64,000 nt of DNA from the NCBI GenBank assembly GCA_009469585.1, contig SSXW01000001.1, positions 248,001 through 312,000 on the forward strand. The letters run 5' to 3'. Positions 17,303 through 31,212 of the stretch are shown here, in pieces (position 1 is the first letter of the stretch; the number at the start of each line of letters is the position of its first letter). The translations under genes and the position numbers were made by a program. The notes under the pieces were generated by a model. That model was not told where the DNA came from. It saw only the letters and a program-made list of their open reading frames with translations, and did no database searches. This DNA comes from Dechloromonas sp. Dech2017 (GTDB lineage Bacteria > Pseudomonadota > Gammaproteobacteria > Burkholderiales > Rhodocyclaceae).

Positions 17303-18297
17303 CAGGCGGCGCGGCGCAGGTCGCCGAAGAAGGCCTGCTCGCGGTCGGCGATCAGGCGCAGCTTGTCGGCCAGGCGGGCCGGGGCGAGCGGGTCGCGGCC
17401 GCGGATCTGGCGGGCGGTGGCGAGCGCGAACTCGCGCCATTCGTCGCCGATGTCGACCAGCTTTTCGGACAGTTCGTCGAGCGCCGGCCGGCCGAGCAGG
17501 GCGGCGGCTTCCTGCAGGAAGGAGGCGTAGATGAAGCGGAAACCGCCGCCGCCGGTGCCGATTTCCTCCTGCATGCGCACCACCTGGCCGATGAACAGCT
17601 TGCTGCGCGCCGCCTCGCGCTCGGCGTCGAGGCCTTCGATGGCCTTGGCCAGGCGGCGGATGCCGCGCACCCCGATGATGGGCAGCGGGGCGTCGAGCAT
17701 GATGCGCGTCGTCTTCTTGATGGCGGCCGGCAGGACCTTCTGCCAGTCGGGCGCCTGCGGCTGGCTGAGCGGGTAGTAGAGCAGGCCGCGCGGGGCCAGC
17801 ACGCCCTTGGCGAAGCGCGCCCGCTGCAGGTCGGCCGGGGCGCAGCGAACGGCGGTTTCGGCGACCGGGTCGGAGAGCAGGTAGTCACCGCTGCCGGCGT
17901 CGCGGCCGTAGGCCAGCACGTTGTGGGCGTTGAAGTGAAAGCGCAGGTCTTGCGGCAGGTAGGGCAGCCAGAACACCGAGGTCTGCAGGCCGACGATGCG
18001 GCCGGCGTCGAGCAGTTCGTTCAGGCGGGCGGCGCCGCGCGCCGGGTCGCGGAAGGTTTCGAAGCGCATGGTCAGGCCGAGCGGCTTCTGCAGGCCCTTG
18101 ATGATGAACCTGGGCGGCATCCGGTAGCCGACCAGCGGCAGGCCGTTGATCTTGACGATGGGCAGGTAGGCGAAGGACAGCGCCGACGACAGGCCGAAGG
18201 CCATCGGCTCCGACAGCGGCAGGCCGTGGTGGCGCAGCATCGCCGACATGACGCCGCTCTCGCAATGCGAGGCCTGGCTGTGCTGGAAGTCGCTCAT
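17302..18297 (-). CDS. BtrH N-terminal-domain protein, probable ACP-dependent acyltransferase
   Basis: 331 residues. The N-terminal half matches the BtrH fold (cysteine-peptidase-like): HCESGVMSAMLRHHG with a candidate nucleophile Cys at residue 12, FHFNAHNVLAYGRD with a candidate His, and a following SDPVAET. The C-terminal half is the helical DUF4872-type domain. BtrH transfers an acyl group from a carrier protein in butirosin synthesis, so a transfer of the ACP-bound product to an acceptor is a reasonable guess. It overlaps its upstream and downstream neighbours by 1-4 bp. Confidence 0.75.
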   Translation of the reverse strand: MSDFQHSQASHCESGVMSAMLRHHGLPLSEPMAFGLSSALSFAYLPIVKINGLPLVGYRMPPRFIIKGLQKPLGLTMRFETFRDPARGAARLNELLDAGRIVGLQTSVFWLPYLPQDLRFHFNAHNVLAYGRDAGSGDYLLSDPVAETAVRCAPADLQRARFAKGVLAPRGLLYYPLSQPQAPDWQKVLPAAIKKTTRIMLDAPLPIIGVRGIRRLAKAIEGLDAEREAARSKLFIGQVVRMQEEIGTGGGGFRFIYASFLQEAAALLGRPALDELSEKLVDIGDEWREFALATARQIRGRDPLAPARLADKLRLIADREQAFFGDLRRAA

Positions 18298-18689
18298 TCG
18301 ACCTTCTTTAACTGTTCGACGCCGAGGCCCATGGCCTCGGCGTAGCGCCCGAGCACGGCCGGCGACAGGTGGGCGAAGACATCCGGCCGGAAATGCCGGC
18401 GGATGCGCCACTGCCAGATGCCGCTGGCCTGGGCGAGCAGGGGCACGTCCATGCGGACGCGGTGCATGTGGAATTCGAGCGGCGAGGTCTGGCCGGCGAT
18501 CACCCGCCGGCGGGCGTCCTCGGCCAGGCGGCGGAGGTCGTCGACGGCCTGGCGGGTGACGATTTCCTCGACCTCCCAGCCGGCCGACTGGACCAGGTGC
18601 AGCTTGCCGTCGGCGCCGCGCGCATAGACCGCCTTGCGGTGGCCGTCCAGCGTGCTGTTGCCTTCCTGCGGGACTTCGCTGTCAAGCAT
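18294..18689 (-). CDS. Conserved operon protein of unknown function
   Basis: 131 residues, overlapping DarB by 8 bp upstream and the BtrH-like gene by 4 bp downstream. No signal peptide or membrane helix. Features visible: a central Arg-rich helix (DDLRRLAEDARRRVIAG), a HMHRVRMDVPLLAQASGIWQWRIRRHFRP segment with several aromatic and basic residues, and an amphipathic C-terminus. I do not recognise the family; the tight coupling says it belongs to the lipid pathway. Confidence 0.7.
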   Translation of the reverse strand: MLDSEVPQEGNSTLDGHRKAVYARGADGKLHLVQSAGWEVEEIVTRQAVDDLRRLAEDARRRVIAGQTSPLEFHMHRVRMDVPLLAQASGIWQWRIRRHFRPDVFAHLSPAVLGRYAEAMGLGVEQLKKVE

Positions 18690-19834
18690 GGTCGACCGCC
18701 GTCAGGTGCATAAGCGAACCGGTGAAGCGGCCGCTTTCCGGCACGAAGCAGAGCAGGCGGTCGCCGGCCGCCAGGCGGCCGCTACGGAGCAGTTCGTCGA
18801 CCATGATGTAGATCGACGCCGATCCGGTATTGCCCTTGTCGTGCAGGTTGGTAAACCATTTGTCCTCGCCCAGCGGGAAGCCGACGGCGGCCATGCAGTC
18901 GGCCATCGGCCGGCGGAAGTACTCGGACGACATGTGGGGCAGGAACCAGTCGATTTCCGCCGCCTTGAGATCGCGCTGGCGGATCGCCGCCTGCAGCGAC
19001 TTGCCGATGGTCTGGTAGGCGATGGCTTCGTTGAGCAGGCGGACGTCCTGCTTCACCGAAAAGATCGAGCGGCTGCTCCATTCGGCCGGCGAACAGGTCT
19101 GCCAGCCCTTCAGCGAGCCATCGGCCAGTTTTTCGGCGCCGGCGTACATGCAGGTTTCCATCGAATCGGCCTGCGACAGGATGTCGATCCAGTCGATGCG
19201 CAGCGACAGCCCGTCCGGCCGCGGGGCGCCCTGGACCAGGAAGGCGCCGGCGCCGTCCGACAGCATCCAGCGCAGGAAATCCTTTTCGAAGGCGATTTCG
19301 GGGTTGGCTTCCAGTTCGGCGACGCGGTGCGCCGATTCGGCCTCGAAGTTGCGGGCATGCAGGCCGAGCGAGGCCAGTTCCGAGCCGGTGGCCACGGCAT
19401 TGGCCGCCTGGCCGCTGAGCACGCTCATCCAGGCGTACTTGAGGGCGGTGATGCCGGAAACGCAGATGCCGGCGGTCGCCACCACTTCGCAGGCGGGAAT
19501 GCGCAGTTCGCCATGCACCATCACCCCATGATTGGGCATCAACTGGTCGGGGCGCGAGGTGCCGGTGACCAGGCAGTCGATCTGCTCCGGCGAAAAATGC
19601 GCTCCGGCCAAGCCGCGCACCGCCTCGGCGGTGAGTTGGGCGTTGGTGTGGGTCGGCGCACCGGTCGCCGGGTCGATGGCGTAATGGCGCGAGCGGATGC
19701 CGTTGTTGCGCAGCACGATGCGCCGGGCGCGCGAGGGCTTGCCGGCGATCATGCCGAGCACGCCTTCGATGTCGTCGTTGGCGACCGGGGCGTTGGGCAG
19801 GAAGCTGGCGGTACCGGTGATGTAAGCCTGGGCG

Positions 19835-19845
<11 letters not shown>
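18682..19845 (-). CDS. darB: Beta-ketoacyl-ACP synthase III family, DarB-like
   Basis: 387 residues of the FabH/KAS III type. The catalytic triad is visible: C128 in VATAGICVSGITALKYA, H304 in WFLPHMSSEYF and N339 in HDKGNTGSASIYI. In dialkylresorcinol pathways DarB condenses two acyl intermediates before DarA closes the ring. The start overlaps the end of the darA-like gene by 11 bp. The assignment to DarB rather than a generic KAS III rests on this neighbour; it may act on different chain lengths from known systems. Confidence 0.7.
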
Positions 19846-23412
<3,567 letters not shown>

Positions 23413-23504
23413 GCCACAAGGCTGACCGATGCGCTGGTGACAACGCCAGGGATCCTGTTTTAGTTTATGTTTTGCATTAAGTAATCCTTTCAACCTTTTG
23501 ATAA

Positions 23505-24800
<1,296 letters not shown>

Positions 24801-24809
24801 TCCCTTTTC

Positions 24810-25094
24810 ATGCGCTGGCTGACGGTCGGCCTCCTCGTTGCCATCGGCCTGCTCCAGTACCCGCTGTGGGTGGGCAAGGGGGGCTGGCTGAAGGTCTGGG
24901 AGTACGACCGTCAATTGCAGCAGCAGAAGGAAGTGACGCGCAAGCTGGAAATCAGGAACGCCGGCCTCGATGCCGAGGTCCGCGACCTGAAGCAGGGCTA
25001 CGACGCCATCGAGGAGCGTGCCCGCTTCGACTTGGGCATGGTCAAACAGGACGAAACCTTCGTGCAGATTCCGGAAAAAGTTCCCGGAAAATAA
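24810..25094 (+). CDS. ftsB: Cell division protein FtsB (septum formation initiator)
   Basis: 94 residues, starting 9 bp after eno as in many proteobacteria. One N-terminal transmembrane helix ([19 protein letters not shown]), then a coiled coil (residues about 30-65) and the conserved [27 protein letters not shown] tail. FtsB forms the FtsQBL complex of the divisome. The dispersed motif starts inside its last two codons. Confidence 0.92.
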   Translation: MRWLTVGLLVAIGLLQYPLWVGKGGWLKVWEYDRQLQQQKEVTRKLEIRNAGLDAEVRDLKQGYDAIEERARFDLGMVKQDETFVQIPEKVPGK

Positions 25095-25118
25095 ACTGAA
25101 AATTCCCGTCGACCGCAG
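25088..25118 (+). repeat. Dispersed USS-like motif, copy 8
   Basis: AAAATAAACTG, AAAATTCCC, then GTCGACCGCAG. It straddles the ftsB stop codon. Confidence 0.75.
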
Positions 25119-25190
25119 TAGTCACCGCTATTCCCGTCCGCTAGAATCGTTCCCAGCAGTGCCCCACGCAGAGCGCTAAAGGAGAACAAC

Positions 25191-25664
25191 ATGCTGCTCA
25201 AGGTTGGCGAGAAAGCTCCCACGTTTTCGCTGCCGGATGCCGACATGGAGACGGTCGATCTGGCGAACTATCAAGGCAAGAAGCACATCGTGCTTTTTTT
25301 CTACCCGAAGGATGGCACCCCCTGCTGCACCAAAGAGGTCACGGATTTTTCCGATCACGAGAATGAATTCAACCGTCAGGACTGCGTGATTTTCGGCATC
25401 AGCCGCGACGATTGCCTGAAGCACGCGGAATTCCGCGACAAGGAAGGCATCGGCACCGAACTGCTGTCCGATACCGAAGGCAGCGTCTGCAAGCAATACG
25501 GCGTCTGGCAGGCCAAGGAGGTGGATGGCCATCGCAAGTTCGGCGTCTCCCGTTCAACCTTCATCATCGATCGCAGCGGCCACATCCGCCACGCGCTCTA
25601 CAACGTCAATTACAAGGGCCATGCACTGGAAGTGCTGCGCCTGGTCAAGGAACTCAATTCATGA
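25191..25664 (+). CDS. Peroxiredoxin, AhpC/TSA (Bcp-like)
   Basis: 157 residues. Thiol peroxidase: GEKAPTFSLPDADMETVDL, HIVLFFYPKDGTPCCTKEVTDFSDH with the peroxidatic Cys followed directly by a second Cys, and VSRSTFIIDRSGHIRHALYNV. The CC pair in place of the usual GC of Bcp is worth noting; which of the two, or a more distal Cys, resolves the sulfenic acid is unclear. GGAG lies upstream. ATGA overlap with the SlyD-like gene. Confidence 0.9.
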   Translation: MLLKVGEKAPTFSLPDADMETVDLANYQGKKHIVLFFYPKDGTPCCTKEVTDFSDHENEFNRQDCVIFGISRDDCLKHAEFRDKEGIGTELLSDTEGSVCKQYGVWQAKEVDGHRKFGVSRSTFIIDRSGHIRHALYNVNYKGHALEVLRLVKELNS

Positions 25665-26161
25665 ATACGCAGGTTGCCCGCAATACCGTCATCACCATCG
25701 ATTACCACGTCACCGATCCGGATGGCGAAGTGGTGGACGAAGGGCGCGAACCGCTCGTCTATCTGCACGGTGGCTACGAGGACATCTTCCCGAAGATCGA
25801 GGAGGCCCTGCAGGGCAAGAAGATCGGCGAATCGGTGCAGGTCAAGCTGCAGCCGGACGAGGCCTTCGGCGATTACGACGCCGAGATGGTCCAGGTCGAG
25901 CCGCGCAAGGACTTCCCCAAGGAACTGCAGGTCGGCATGCAATTCGAAGGCGGTCCGGAAGATGGCGGCGAGGACGATTTCGTCATCTATCGCGTCACCG
26001 ACATCGCCGATGACAAGGTCGTCCTCGACGGCAACCATCCGCTGGCCGGCATGGCGCTGGTCTTCACCTGCACGGTGACGGCGATTCGCCCGGCCAGCCC
26101 GGAAGAAATCGAACACGGCCACGTCCATCATCCGGACGACGACGAGGAAAGCTGCCACTGA
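25661..26161 (+). CDS. slyD: FKBP-type peptidyl-prolyl isomerase, SlyD-like
   Basis: 166 residues. N-terminal FKBP halves (VITIDYHVTDPDGEVVDEG; LPDEAFGDYD-like block; NHPLAGMALVFTCTVTAIRPASPEEI) surround an insert-in-flap domain, and the C-terminus is acidic and His-containing (HGHVHHPDDDEESCH), reminiscent of the metal-binding tail of SlyD but short. Probable role: folding of proteins and perhaps nickel handling, which may be relevant to the hydrogenase elsewhere in the window. It is followed by a strong bidirectional terminator. Confidence 0.88.
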   Translation: MNTQVARNTVITIDYHVTDPDGEVVDEGREPLVYLHGGYEDIFPKIEEALQGKKIGESVQVKLQPDEAFGDYDAEMVQVEPRKDFPKELQVGMQFEGGPEDGGEDDFVIYRVTDIADDKVVLDGNHPLAGMALVFTCTVTAIRPASPEEIEHGHVHHPDDDEESCH

Positions 26162-26214
26162 TCGCCGGCAGGCCGGCCGTCCTCCGGGCGGTTAGCGTTG
26201 AATAGTCTTCGGGG

Positions 26215-26242
26215 AAACGCCTCGCCATTCGGCGAGGCGTTT
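26215..26242. terminator. Bidirectional hairpin terminator
   Basis: Perfect 12-bp stem AAACGCCTCGCC / GGCGAGGCGTTT around a 4-bp loop, usable in both directions between the SlyD-like gene and the convergent gene at 26315. Confidence 0.85.
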
Positions 26243-26314
26243 CTGTTTCCGGCTGGCGATGCTTGAAAAACCCCGGCCTGGCCGGCGGTCGGCGCGGCTG
26301 ATCTCGCCGCTTGA

Positions 26315-26626
26315 CTAGCTGCTGACCCGACAGAGCAGGGCGGCCAGTTCCGGGTAGTAGACCAGCCGGCTGATGGCGAGATGGCGCTCGATTTCTATCG
26401 ATTCGGCCATTTCGCGGGCGGCGGCGGATTGTTTGAGCAGGGCCGGGAAAACCAGTCGGGCATCGACCGTGTAGAAAATGCGGGCGAGCAGTTCGGCGCA
26501 ACTGCGGAAGTGGCCGGCATCGAAGCGGCTGGTTGGCGTGCCGCTTTCGCAGATGTCGAGATATTCCGCGGCGGTGGCGGCTGAGGCCTCGAGCGAGGCG
26601 AGCTGGGCGGTGGTGAAGTAGTTCAT
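26315..26626 (-). CDS. Hypothetical protein
   Basis: 103 residues from the ATG at 26626, with AGGAG 7 bp upstream. All-helical in appearance, with a cluster around CESGTPTSRFDAGHFRSCAELLARIFYTVDARLVFPALL and a C-terminal YPELAALLCRVS. No signal peptide, no membrane helix. No family recognised. It is convergent with the SlyD-like gene. Confidence 0.65.
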   Translation of the reverse strand: MNYFTTAQLASLEASAATAAEYLDICESGTPTSRFDAGHFRSCAELLARIFYTVDARLVFPALLKQSAAAREMAESIEIERHLAISRLVYYPELAALLCRVSS

Positions 26627-26750
26627 CGGCTGACTCCTGCTGCCGAAACGAGTCGGACTGGAGAGGAGTCTAGGCCGGTCGGCCGCCCGCCGCCGTGAGC
26701 TATTTGACGAAGCCGGGCAAATTGCCGGAGGCAGCCGGAAAAACAAGGCG

Positions 26751-26779
26751 TTTTGGCCTGTTTTTCCGGTTGACCGCAG
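26751..26779 (+). repeat. Dispersed USS-like motif, copy 9
   Basis: TTTTGGCCTG, TTTTTCC, then GGTTGACCGCAG: a near-consensus copy between the parC stop and the next gene. Confidence 0.8.
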
Positions 26780-26782
26780 CAA

Positions 26783-29164
26783 CTACTTGGGCGGCGCCCG
26801 CATCGGCTTGCCCTTGCCGCCACGGCTGCCGCGGCAGATGGCCAGGCGCTCGCCCTTGAGCTTGCCGGCCGCGTCGTCGACGACGGGCAGGATGTCCTCC
26901 AGCGCCGTCTTGCCGGGATCGGCGTCGATCAGCTTGAGGCCGCGGCCCTTGGCCAGCAGGCGGATTTCGCCGATGTCGAAGACCAGCGCCCGGCCGTCGC
27001 GGGTCAGGCAGGCGATTTCGCCGGCCGCCGGGGCCGGCTTGAAGACGGCCGGGGCTTCGTCGTCGCCAAGGCTGAGGAAGGTCTTGCCGGCCTTGCCGCG
27101 CGACAGGAAGTCGCTGCCCTGGCAGCGGAAACCGTAGCCGCCGTCGCCGGCGACCAGGTAGAGGGTTTCGTTCTTGACGGCCTGGGCCAGGCAGAGCTTG
27201 GCCCCGTCCTGGAAATCGGCCAGCGAGGTGGCGGGTACGCCGTCGCCCTTGCCGCCGGGGATGTCGGCGGCGGCGATGGAATAGGCACGGCCCTTGGTGT
27301 CGAGCAACACCAGCTGGTCGACGGTGCGGCAGGGCAGGCAGGCGAGCAGGCTGTCGCCGGAGCGGAAGCTCAGCTGGGTCGGGTCGATGTTGTGGCCGGT
27401 GCGCGAGCGCAGCCAGCCATGGCGGGAGACGATCAGCGTCGTCGGTTCGTCGGGGATCGAGACGTTCTTGGCGTCTGCCATGGTCACCTTGTCGGCGGCC
27501 TCGATCAGGGTCCGGCGCACGTCGCCGTATTTTTGGGCATCGGCTTCGATCTCGGCGGCGACGCAGGCGCGCAGGGCGCTCTCGGTGTCGAGCAGGTGCC
27601 TGAGGCCAGCCGCTTCGTCGCGCAGCCGGGCCAGTTCCTCGCCGATCTTGATGCCTTCCAGCCGCGCCAGCTGGCGCAGGCGGATTTCCAGGATGTCCTC
27701 GGCCTGGATCTCGGTCAGCTTGAAGACGGCCATCAGGTCGGCCTTGGGATCGTCCGATTCGCGGATGACCTTGATCACCCGGTCGATGTCGAGCAGCACC
27801 GCCAAACGGCCTTCCAGGATGTGGATGCGCTTTTCGGCAGCGGTCAGGCGGTGGCGTGTGCGGCGCTCGACGGTGGCCAGCCGGAAGCGGCACCATTCGG
27901 CGATCATGCTGTACAGCGAGGCCTGGCGCGGGGCGCCGCCGACGCCGAGGACGGTGAGGTTGATCGGGGCGTTGGTTTCCAGGCTGGTGTGGGCGAGCAG
28001 CAGGCGGATCAGGTCGTCCTGGCCCTGGCGCGACGAAGCCGGTTCGATGACCAGGCGGACGGCGTGCTCCTTGCCCGATTCGTCGCGCACGCCACCCTCC
28101 GAAATGGCCGACAGGAAGGCGGCCTTGAGGTTGAGCTGCTCGGCGGTGAACACCTTCTTGCCGGCCTTTTCCTTGGCTACCGGGTTGGAGCAGGCTTCGA
28201 TCTCGGAGAGCACGGTGGCCGTCGACACCCCCGGCGGCAGTTCGGTGACGACCAGCTTCCACTGGCCGCGCGCCAGGTTCTCGATTTTCCATTTGGCACG
28301 GACGCGCAGGCTGCCGCGGCCGCTGCGGTAGGTGGCGGCGATTTCCTCGGGCGAGGAAATGATCTGGGCGCCGCCCGGGTAGTCGGGGCCGGGAATCAGC
28401 GCCAGCAACTCCTCTTCGGTGAAATTCGGGTCTTTTATCAGGTTGACCGCGGCATTGGCCACTTCGCGCAGGTTGTGGGCCGGGATTTCGGTGGCCATCC
28501 CGACGGCGATGCCGGAAGCGCCGTTGAGCAGGCAGAAGGGCAGGCGGGCCGGGAGGAGTGCCGGTTCGTCGTTGGCGCCGTCGTAGTTGGGCTTCCAGTC
28601 GACCGTGCCTTCGTCGATCTCGGCCAGCAGCAGTTCGGCGATGGGGGTCAGGCGGGCTTCGGTGTAGCGCATGGCGGCGGCGTTATCGCCATCGCGCGAG
28701 CCGAAATTGCCCTGGCCGTCGACGATGGGGTAGCGCAGGCTCCAGTCCTGGGCCATGCGGACCATGGCGTCGTAGACCGAGGAATCGCCGTGCGGGTGGT
28801 ACTTGCCGATGACGTCGCCGACGACGCGCGCCGACTTGACGTGCTTCGGGCTGCGGTAGAGGCCCATGCGGTGCATGGCGTAGAGGATGCGGCGCTGCAC
28901 CGGCTTCTGGCCGTCGGCCGCCGAGGGCAGGGCGCGGCCGGTGACGACGCTCATGGCGTATTCGAGGTAGCGGCGGGCAGCGTAGTCGGCCGGCGCCGGG
29001 ATGTCGTCGGCCGGGCCTGCGGCGGCGGGGGGAAGGGCGGGCGGCTCGCCGCCAGGGGCGAGGTCGGCAGGATCGGCGGGCGGCATCTGTTGGTGCTCCG
29101 GATCCGTGGTCGGCTGGTCGGCGGTCGGGGCGGCAGGGTCGAAAAGCTTGAGTTGGTCGGTCAT
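26783..29164 (-). CDS. parC: DNA topoisomerase IV subunit A
   Basis: 793 residues from the ATG at 29164 ([11 protein letters not shown]). After a Pro/Ala-rich N-terminal extension of about 55 residues the GyrA/ParC core starts with [18 protein letters not shown]. The catalytic Tyr is in [30 protein letters not shown] is the quinolone-resistance region. The C-terminal domain has a degenerate beta-propeller ([32 protein letters not shown]). ParC is identified over GyrA by the short propeller and by ParE encoded at 43.5 kb. Copy 10 of the dispersed motif lies within the gene. Confidence 0.93.
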   Translation of the reverse strand: MTDQLKLFDPAAPTADQPTTDPEHQQMPPADPADLAPGGEPPALPPAAAGPADDIPAPADYAARRYLEYAMSVVTGRALPSAADGQKPVQRRILYAMHRMGLYRSPKHVKSARVVGDVIGKYHPHGDSSVYDAMVRMAQDWSLRYPIVDGQGNFGSRDGDNAAAMRYTEARLTPIAELLLAEIDEGTVDWKPNYDGANDEPALLPARLPFCLLNGASGIAVGMATEIPAHNLREVANAAVNLIKDPNFTEEELLALIPGPDYPGGAQIISSPEEIAATYRSGRGSLRVRAKWKIENLARGQWKLVVTELPPGVSTATVLSEIEACSNPVAKEKAGKKVFTAEQLNLKAAFLSAISEGGVRDESGKEHAVRLVIEPASSRQGQDDLIRLLLAHTSLETNAPINLTVLGVGGAPRQASLYSMIAEWCRFRLATVERRTRHRLTAAEKRIHILEGRLAVLLDIDRVIKVIRESDDPKADLMAVFKLTEIQAEDILEIRLRQLARLEGIKIGEELARLRDEAAGLRHLLDTESALRACVAAEIEADAQKYGDVRRTLIEAADKVTMADAKNVSIPDEPTTLIVSRHGWLRSRTGHNIDPTQLSFRSGDSLLACLPCRTVDQLVLLDTKGRAYSIAAADIPGGKGDGVPATSLADFQDGAKLCLAQAVKNETLYLVAGDGGYGFRCQGSDFLSRGKAGKTFLSLGDDEAPAVFKPAPAAGEIACLTRDGRALVFDIGEIRLLAKGRGLKLIDADPGKTALEDILPVVDDAAGKLKGERLAICRGSRGGKGKPMRAPPK
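28421..28450 (+). repeat. Dispersed USS-like motif, copy 10
   Basis: GAAATTCGGG, TCTTTTATCA, then GGTTGACCGC. It lies in parC, opposite to the coding strand. Confidence 0.6.
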
Positions 29165-29402
29165 GGTCGGGGCTTGTGCTTCGGGCAGTCGCGATGTTAC
29201 TTGAACTCGGCGGCCGGGGGGCGCTCGTCGGGTTGTTTTCCAGCCGACAAGAACTAGCCGAAAAGCCGGGAACTTGATGATTTTTCGCCATGTCGTAGAC
29301 ATATCCGGACGGCTTGCGGTCGGTGGTGTTCGACTCTTTTACCCGCCCCGGGGAGGTTTCGTGGCCCGCTTCGCCGATCAACCCTCATTCTCCAGCCTTG
29401 TC

Positions 29403-30005
29403 ATGAAAATCCTCCCCTACGCGCTGCTCTTCGTCAGTCTGGCCGCCTTGGCGCAATCCGGCGGGGAGCCGACCATTCGCATCTGCGACGAAAACGGTTG
29501 TTCCGACCGGCCGCGCAGTTCATCGACCTTCGATCCCAATGCCGGCAGCGACCCGGCCGCCGAAAGACGTTCCGCCCAGTTGATCGCCCTCGCCGAAAAG
29601 GATGCGCGCGCCGCCTACGACCTCGGGTTGCGCTATTTTCGCGGCGACGGCGTCCGCCAGGACAGCTACCAGGCGCTCAAGTGGATGCGCGATGCCGCCG
29701 AGCGCGGCTACCTGAAGGCGCAAACCGCGGTCGGCAAGCTTTATCTGATGGGCCTCGAGGAAATGGGCTCCGATCCGGCCGAGGCGGAAAAATGGCTGTC
29801 GATCGCCGCCGGTCGCGGCGACAAGGAGGCCGCCAAGCTCCTCGGCGAGGCCAGCCGGGCCAAGCGCAACGACATGGCCGCCTATCGGCGCTGGGTCGAT
29901 TCGCAGAAAGCGGTATGGAACAGCTACTGGCTGAGCCGCTACGAATATCACTGGTACTGGCGCAACAACGGCTGGTACTACCGCGATGACCGTTACCGTT
30001 ACTAA
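29403..30005 (+). CDS. Sel1-repeat protein with signal peptide
   Basis: 200 residues from the ATG at 29403; the upstream in-frame extension lacks signal-peptide logic. Residues 1-20 (KILPYALLFVSLAALAQS) form a Sec signal. Two or three Sel1-type alpha/alpha repeats follow (ARAAYDLGLRYFRGDGVRQDSYQALKWMRDAAERG; AQTAVGKLYLMGLEEMGSDPAEAEKWLSIAA), then an aromatic, Arg/Tyr-rich tail (YHWYWRNNGWYYRDDRYRY). A periplasmic scaffold role is plausible. The CsgG-like lipoprotein gene follows after 22 bp on the same strand. Confidence 0.8.
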   Translation: MKILPYALLFVSLAALAQSGGEPTIRICDENGCSDRPRSSSTFDPNAGSDPAAERRSAQLIALAEKDARAAYDLGLRYFRGDGVRQDSYQALKWMRDAAERGYLKAQTAVGKLYLMGLEEMGSDPAEAEKWLSIAAGRGDKEAAKLLGEASRAKRNDMAAYRRWVDSQKAVWNSYWLSRYEYHWYWRNNGWYYRDDRYRY

Positions 30006-30027
30006 CCTCTTGCAGGAGCGCAGTCCG

Positions 30028-30864
30028 ATGAAATCTACAATCCAAACAAGCGGCGCGGCCGGCCTGCTGGCTGCCAGCCTTGTCCTGAGCGGCTGCGTGA
30101 CGCCGGGCAGCGGCGGCTCGGTGAGCAGCGGATCGCCGGAGGCGACGGCCGTAAGCGGCGCGGCCGGCGGATCGACCAGCGCCGGAGCCAACAGTTCGCT
30201 CGAACGGTGTAGCGCGCCGCTCGGCACGCTGGCCGTCGACGACGGTCGCGGCAAGGAGTGGTACGCCAGCTTCGGGGCGGCGACCAAGGTGACCACCATC
30301 GAACCGCTGATCCGACTGGCCGTCCAGCAATCGAACTGCTTCGTGATTACTTCGATCGGCAATGCGCGCACGGAAAGCAAGCTCTCGGCAATCACCGACA
30401 AGCAGCGCAATTCCGGCGAGTTCCGGGCCGGCTCGAAGCAGCAGAAGGGCCAGCGGGTGGCCGCCGATTACTACATGGAGCCGTCGATCATCATCGACAA
30501 TTCGTCGACCGGCCGCATGGCTGGCGCGCTGGGCGGCCTCGTCGGGCGCGGCGCTGGGGTGCTGGCGGCGGGCATGGAAAGCAAGGTCTCGGTGGTGACG
30601 ATGACCTTGTTCGACATCCGCTCCGGCGTCCAGCTCGCCATTTCCGAGGGCAATGCGACGGCGACCAATTTCGGTGCCGCGCTCGGCGCCTTCGGCCCCG
30701 GCGCGGCCGGCGGCCTGAGCGGCTTCTCGCAGACGCCGGAAGGCAAGGCCACGGTCGCCGCGTTCACCGATGCCTACAACAAGATGGTCATCGCCCTGCG
30801 CAACTACAAGGCGCAGGACGTCAAGGGCGGCCTGGGGCGCGGCGGGCAATTGAAGGTGAACTGA
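30028..30864 (+). CDS. CsgG/HfaB-family lipoprotein
   Basis: 278 residues from the ATG at 30028, with AGGAG 9 bp upstream. A lipoprotein signal ends in LVLSGC (lipobox). After a low-complexity Ser/Gly linker, the body resembles the CsgG outer membrane assembly family: VTTIEPLIRLAVQQSNCFVITSIG, RVAADYYMEPSIII, VVTMTLFDIRSGVQLAISEGNA and a Gly-rich segment. CsgG forms secretion pores for curli; many relatives have other, unknown roles, and no curli genes are nearby. It ends at a strong terminator. Confidence 0.72.
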   Translation: MKSTIQTSGAAGLLAASLVLSGCVTPGSGGSVSSGSPEATAVSGAAGGSTSAGANSSLERCSAPLGTLAVDDGRGKEWYASFGAATKVTTIEPLIRLAVQQSNCFVITSIGNARTESKLSAITDKQRNSGEFRAGSKQQKGQRVAADYYMEPSIIIDNSSTGRMAGALGGLVGRGAGVLAAGMESKVSVVTMTLFDIRSGVQLAISEGNATATNFGAALGAFGPGAAGGLSGFSQTPEGKATVAAFTDAYNKMVIALRNYKAQDVKGGLGRGGQLKVN

Positions 30865-30887
30865 TAGCGGTTGAGCTTGGATCATCG

Positions 30888-30909
30888 GGGCGCCGTTGGC
30901 GCCCTTTTT
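30888..30909 (+). terminator. Rho-independent terminator of the CsgG-like gene
   Basis: Perfect 7-bp stem GGGCGCC / GGCGCCC with a GTT loop, then TTTTT. The T run is also the first tract of dispersed-motif copy 11. Confidence 0.85.
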
Positions 30910-30940
30910 GATTTTTGGCCGAATTTCCCGTTGACCGCAG
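30905..30940 (+). repeat. Dispersed USS-like motif, copy 11
   Basis: TTTTTGATTTTTGGCCG, AATTTCCC, then GTTGACCGCAG. It directly abuts a transcription terminator. Confidence 0.8.
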
Positions 30941-31212
30941 CGATGGGGTATTGCCATGTTTTCATGCGATTCCGGTGGAAATTGGCGCGATTTCCCTGTG
31001 ATTTGTGTGGAATTCCGGGTGTTTGTGCGATAATTGGCCAATAATTTCAGTTTGGCGGCCCGTCGCAGCACTTTTTCGCTGCTTGACACCCGATTTGCGC
31101 CTATTTTGCTGCCATTTTTCCAGTTGGCCCGATGCGGCCGCTCCCGCGCCGTCGGGATGACCCTTGCCCAAGCTGCCCGGTGCAGCCGGAGCAGGGACTT
31201 GAAAGGACAGCG
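30941..31212 (+). other. Intergenic region before the GH13 gene
   Basis: 272 bp without a gene. A/T-rich in its first half (several TTTG/ATTT blocks, e.g. GCGATAATTGGCCAATAATT near 31030), so a promoter is likely. A decayed copy of the dispersed motif is at about 31102-31128 (TTTTGCTGCC, ATTTTTCCAG, TTGGCCC). The Shine-Dalgarno of the GH13 gene (AAAGGA) is at 31202. Confidence 0.5.

Noticed and set aside
18685..18705. GGTCGACCGCC near the start of the 131-residue gene
   Set aside because: The upstream sequence has no A/T tracts, so it is only a chance match to the core.
31102..31128. TTTTGCTGCCATTTTTCCAG then TTGGCCC
   Set aside because: Tracts fit but the core GACCGC is broken; treated as a decayed copy and left out of the count.
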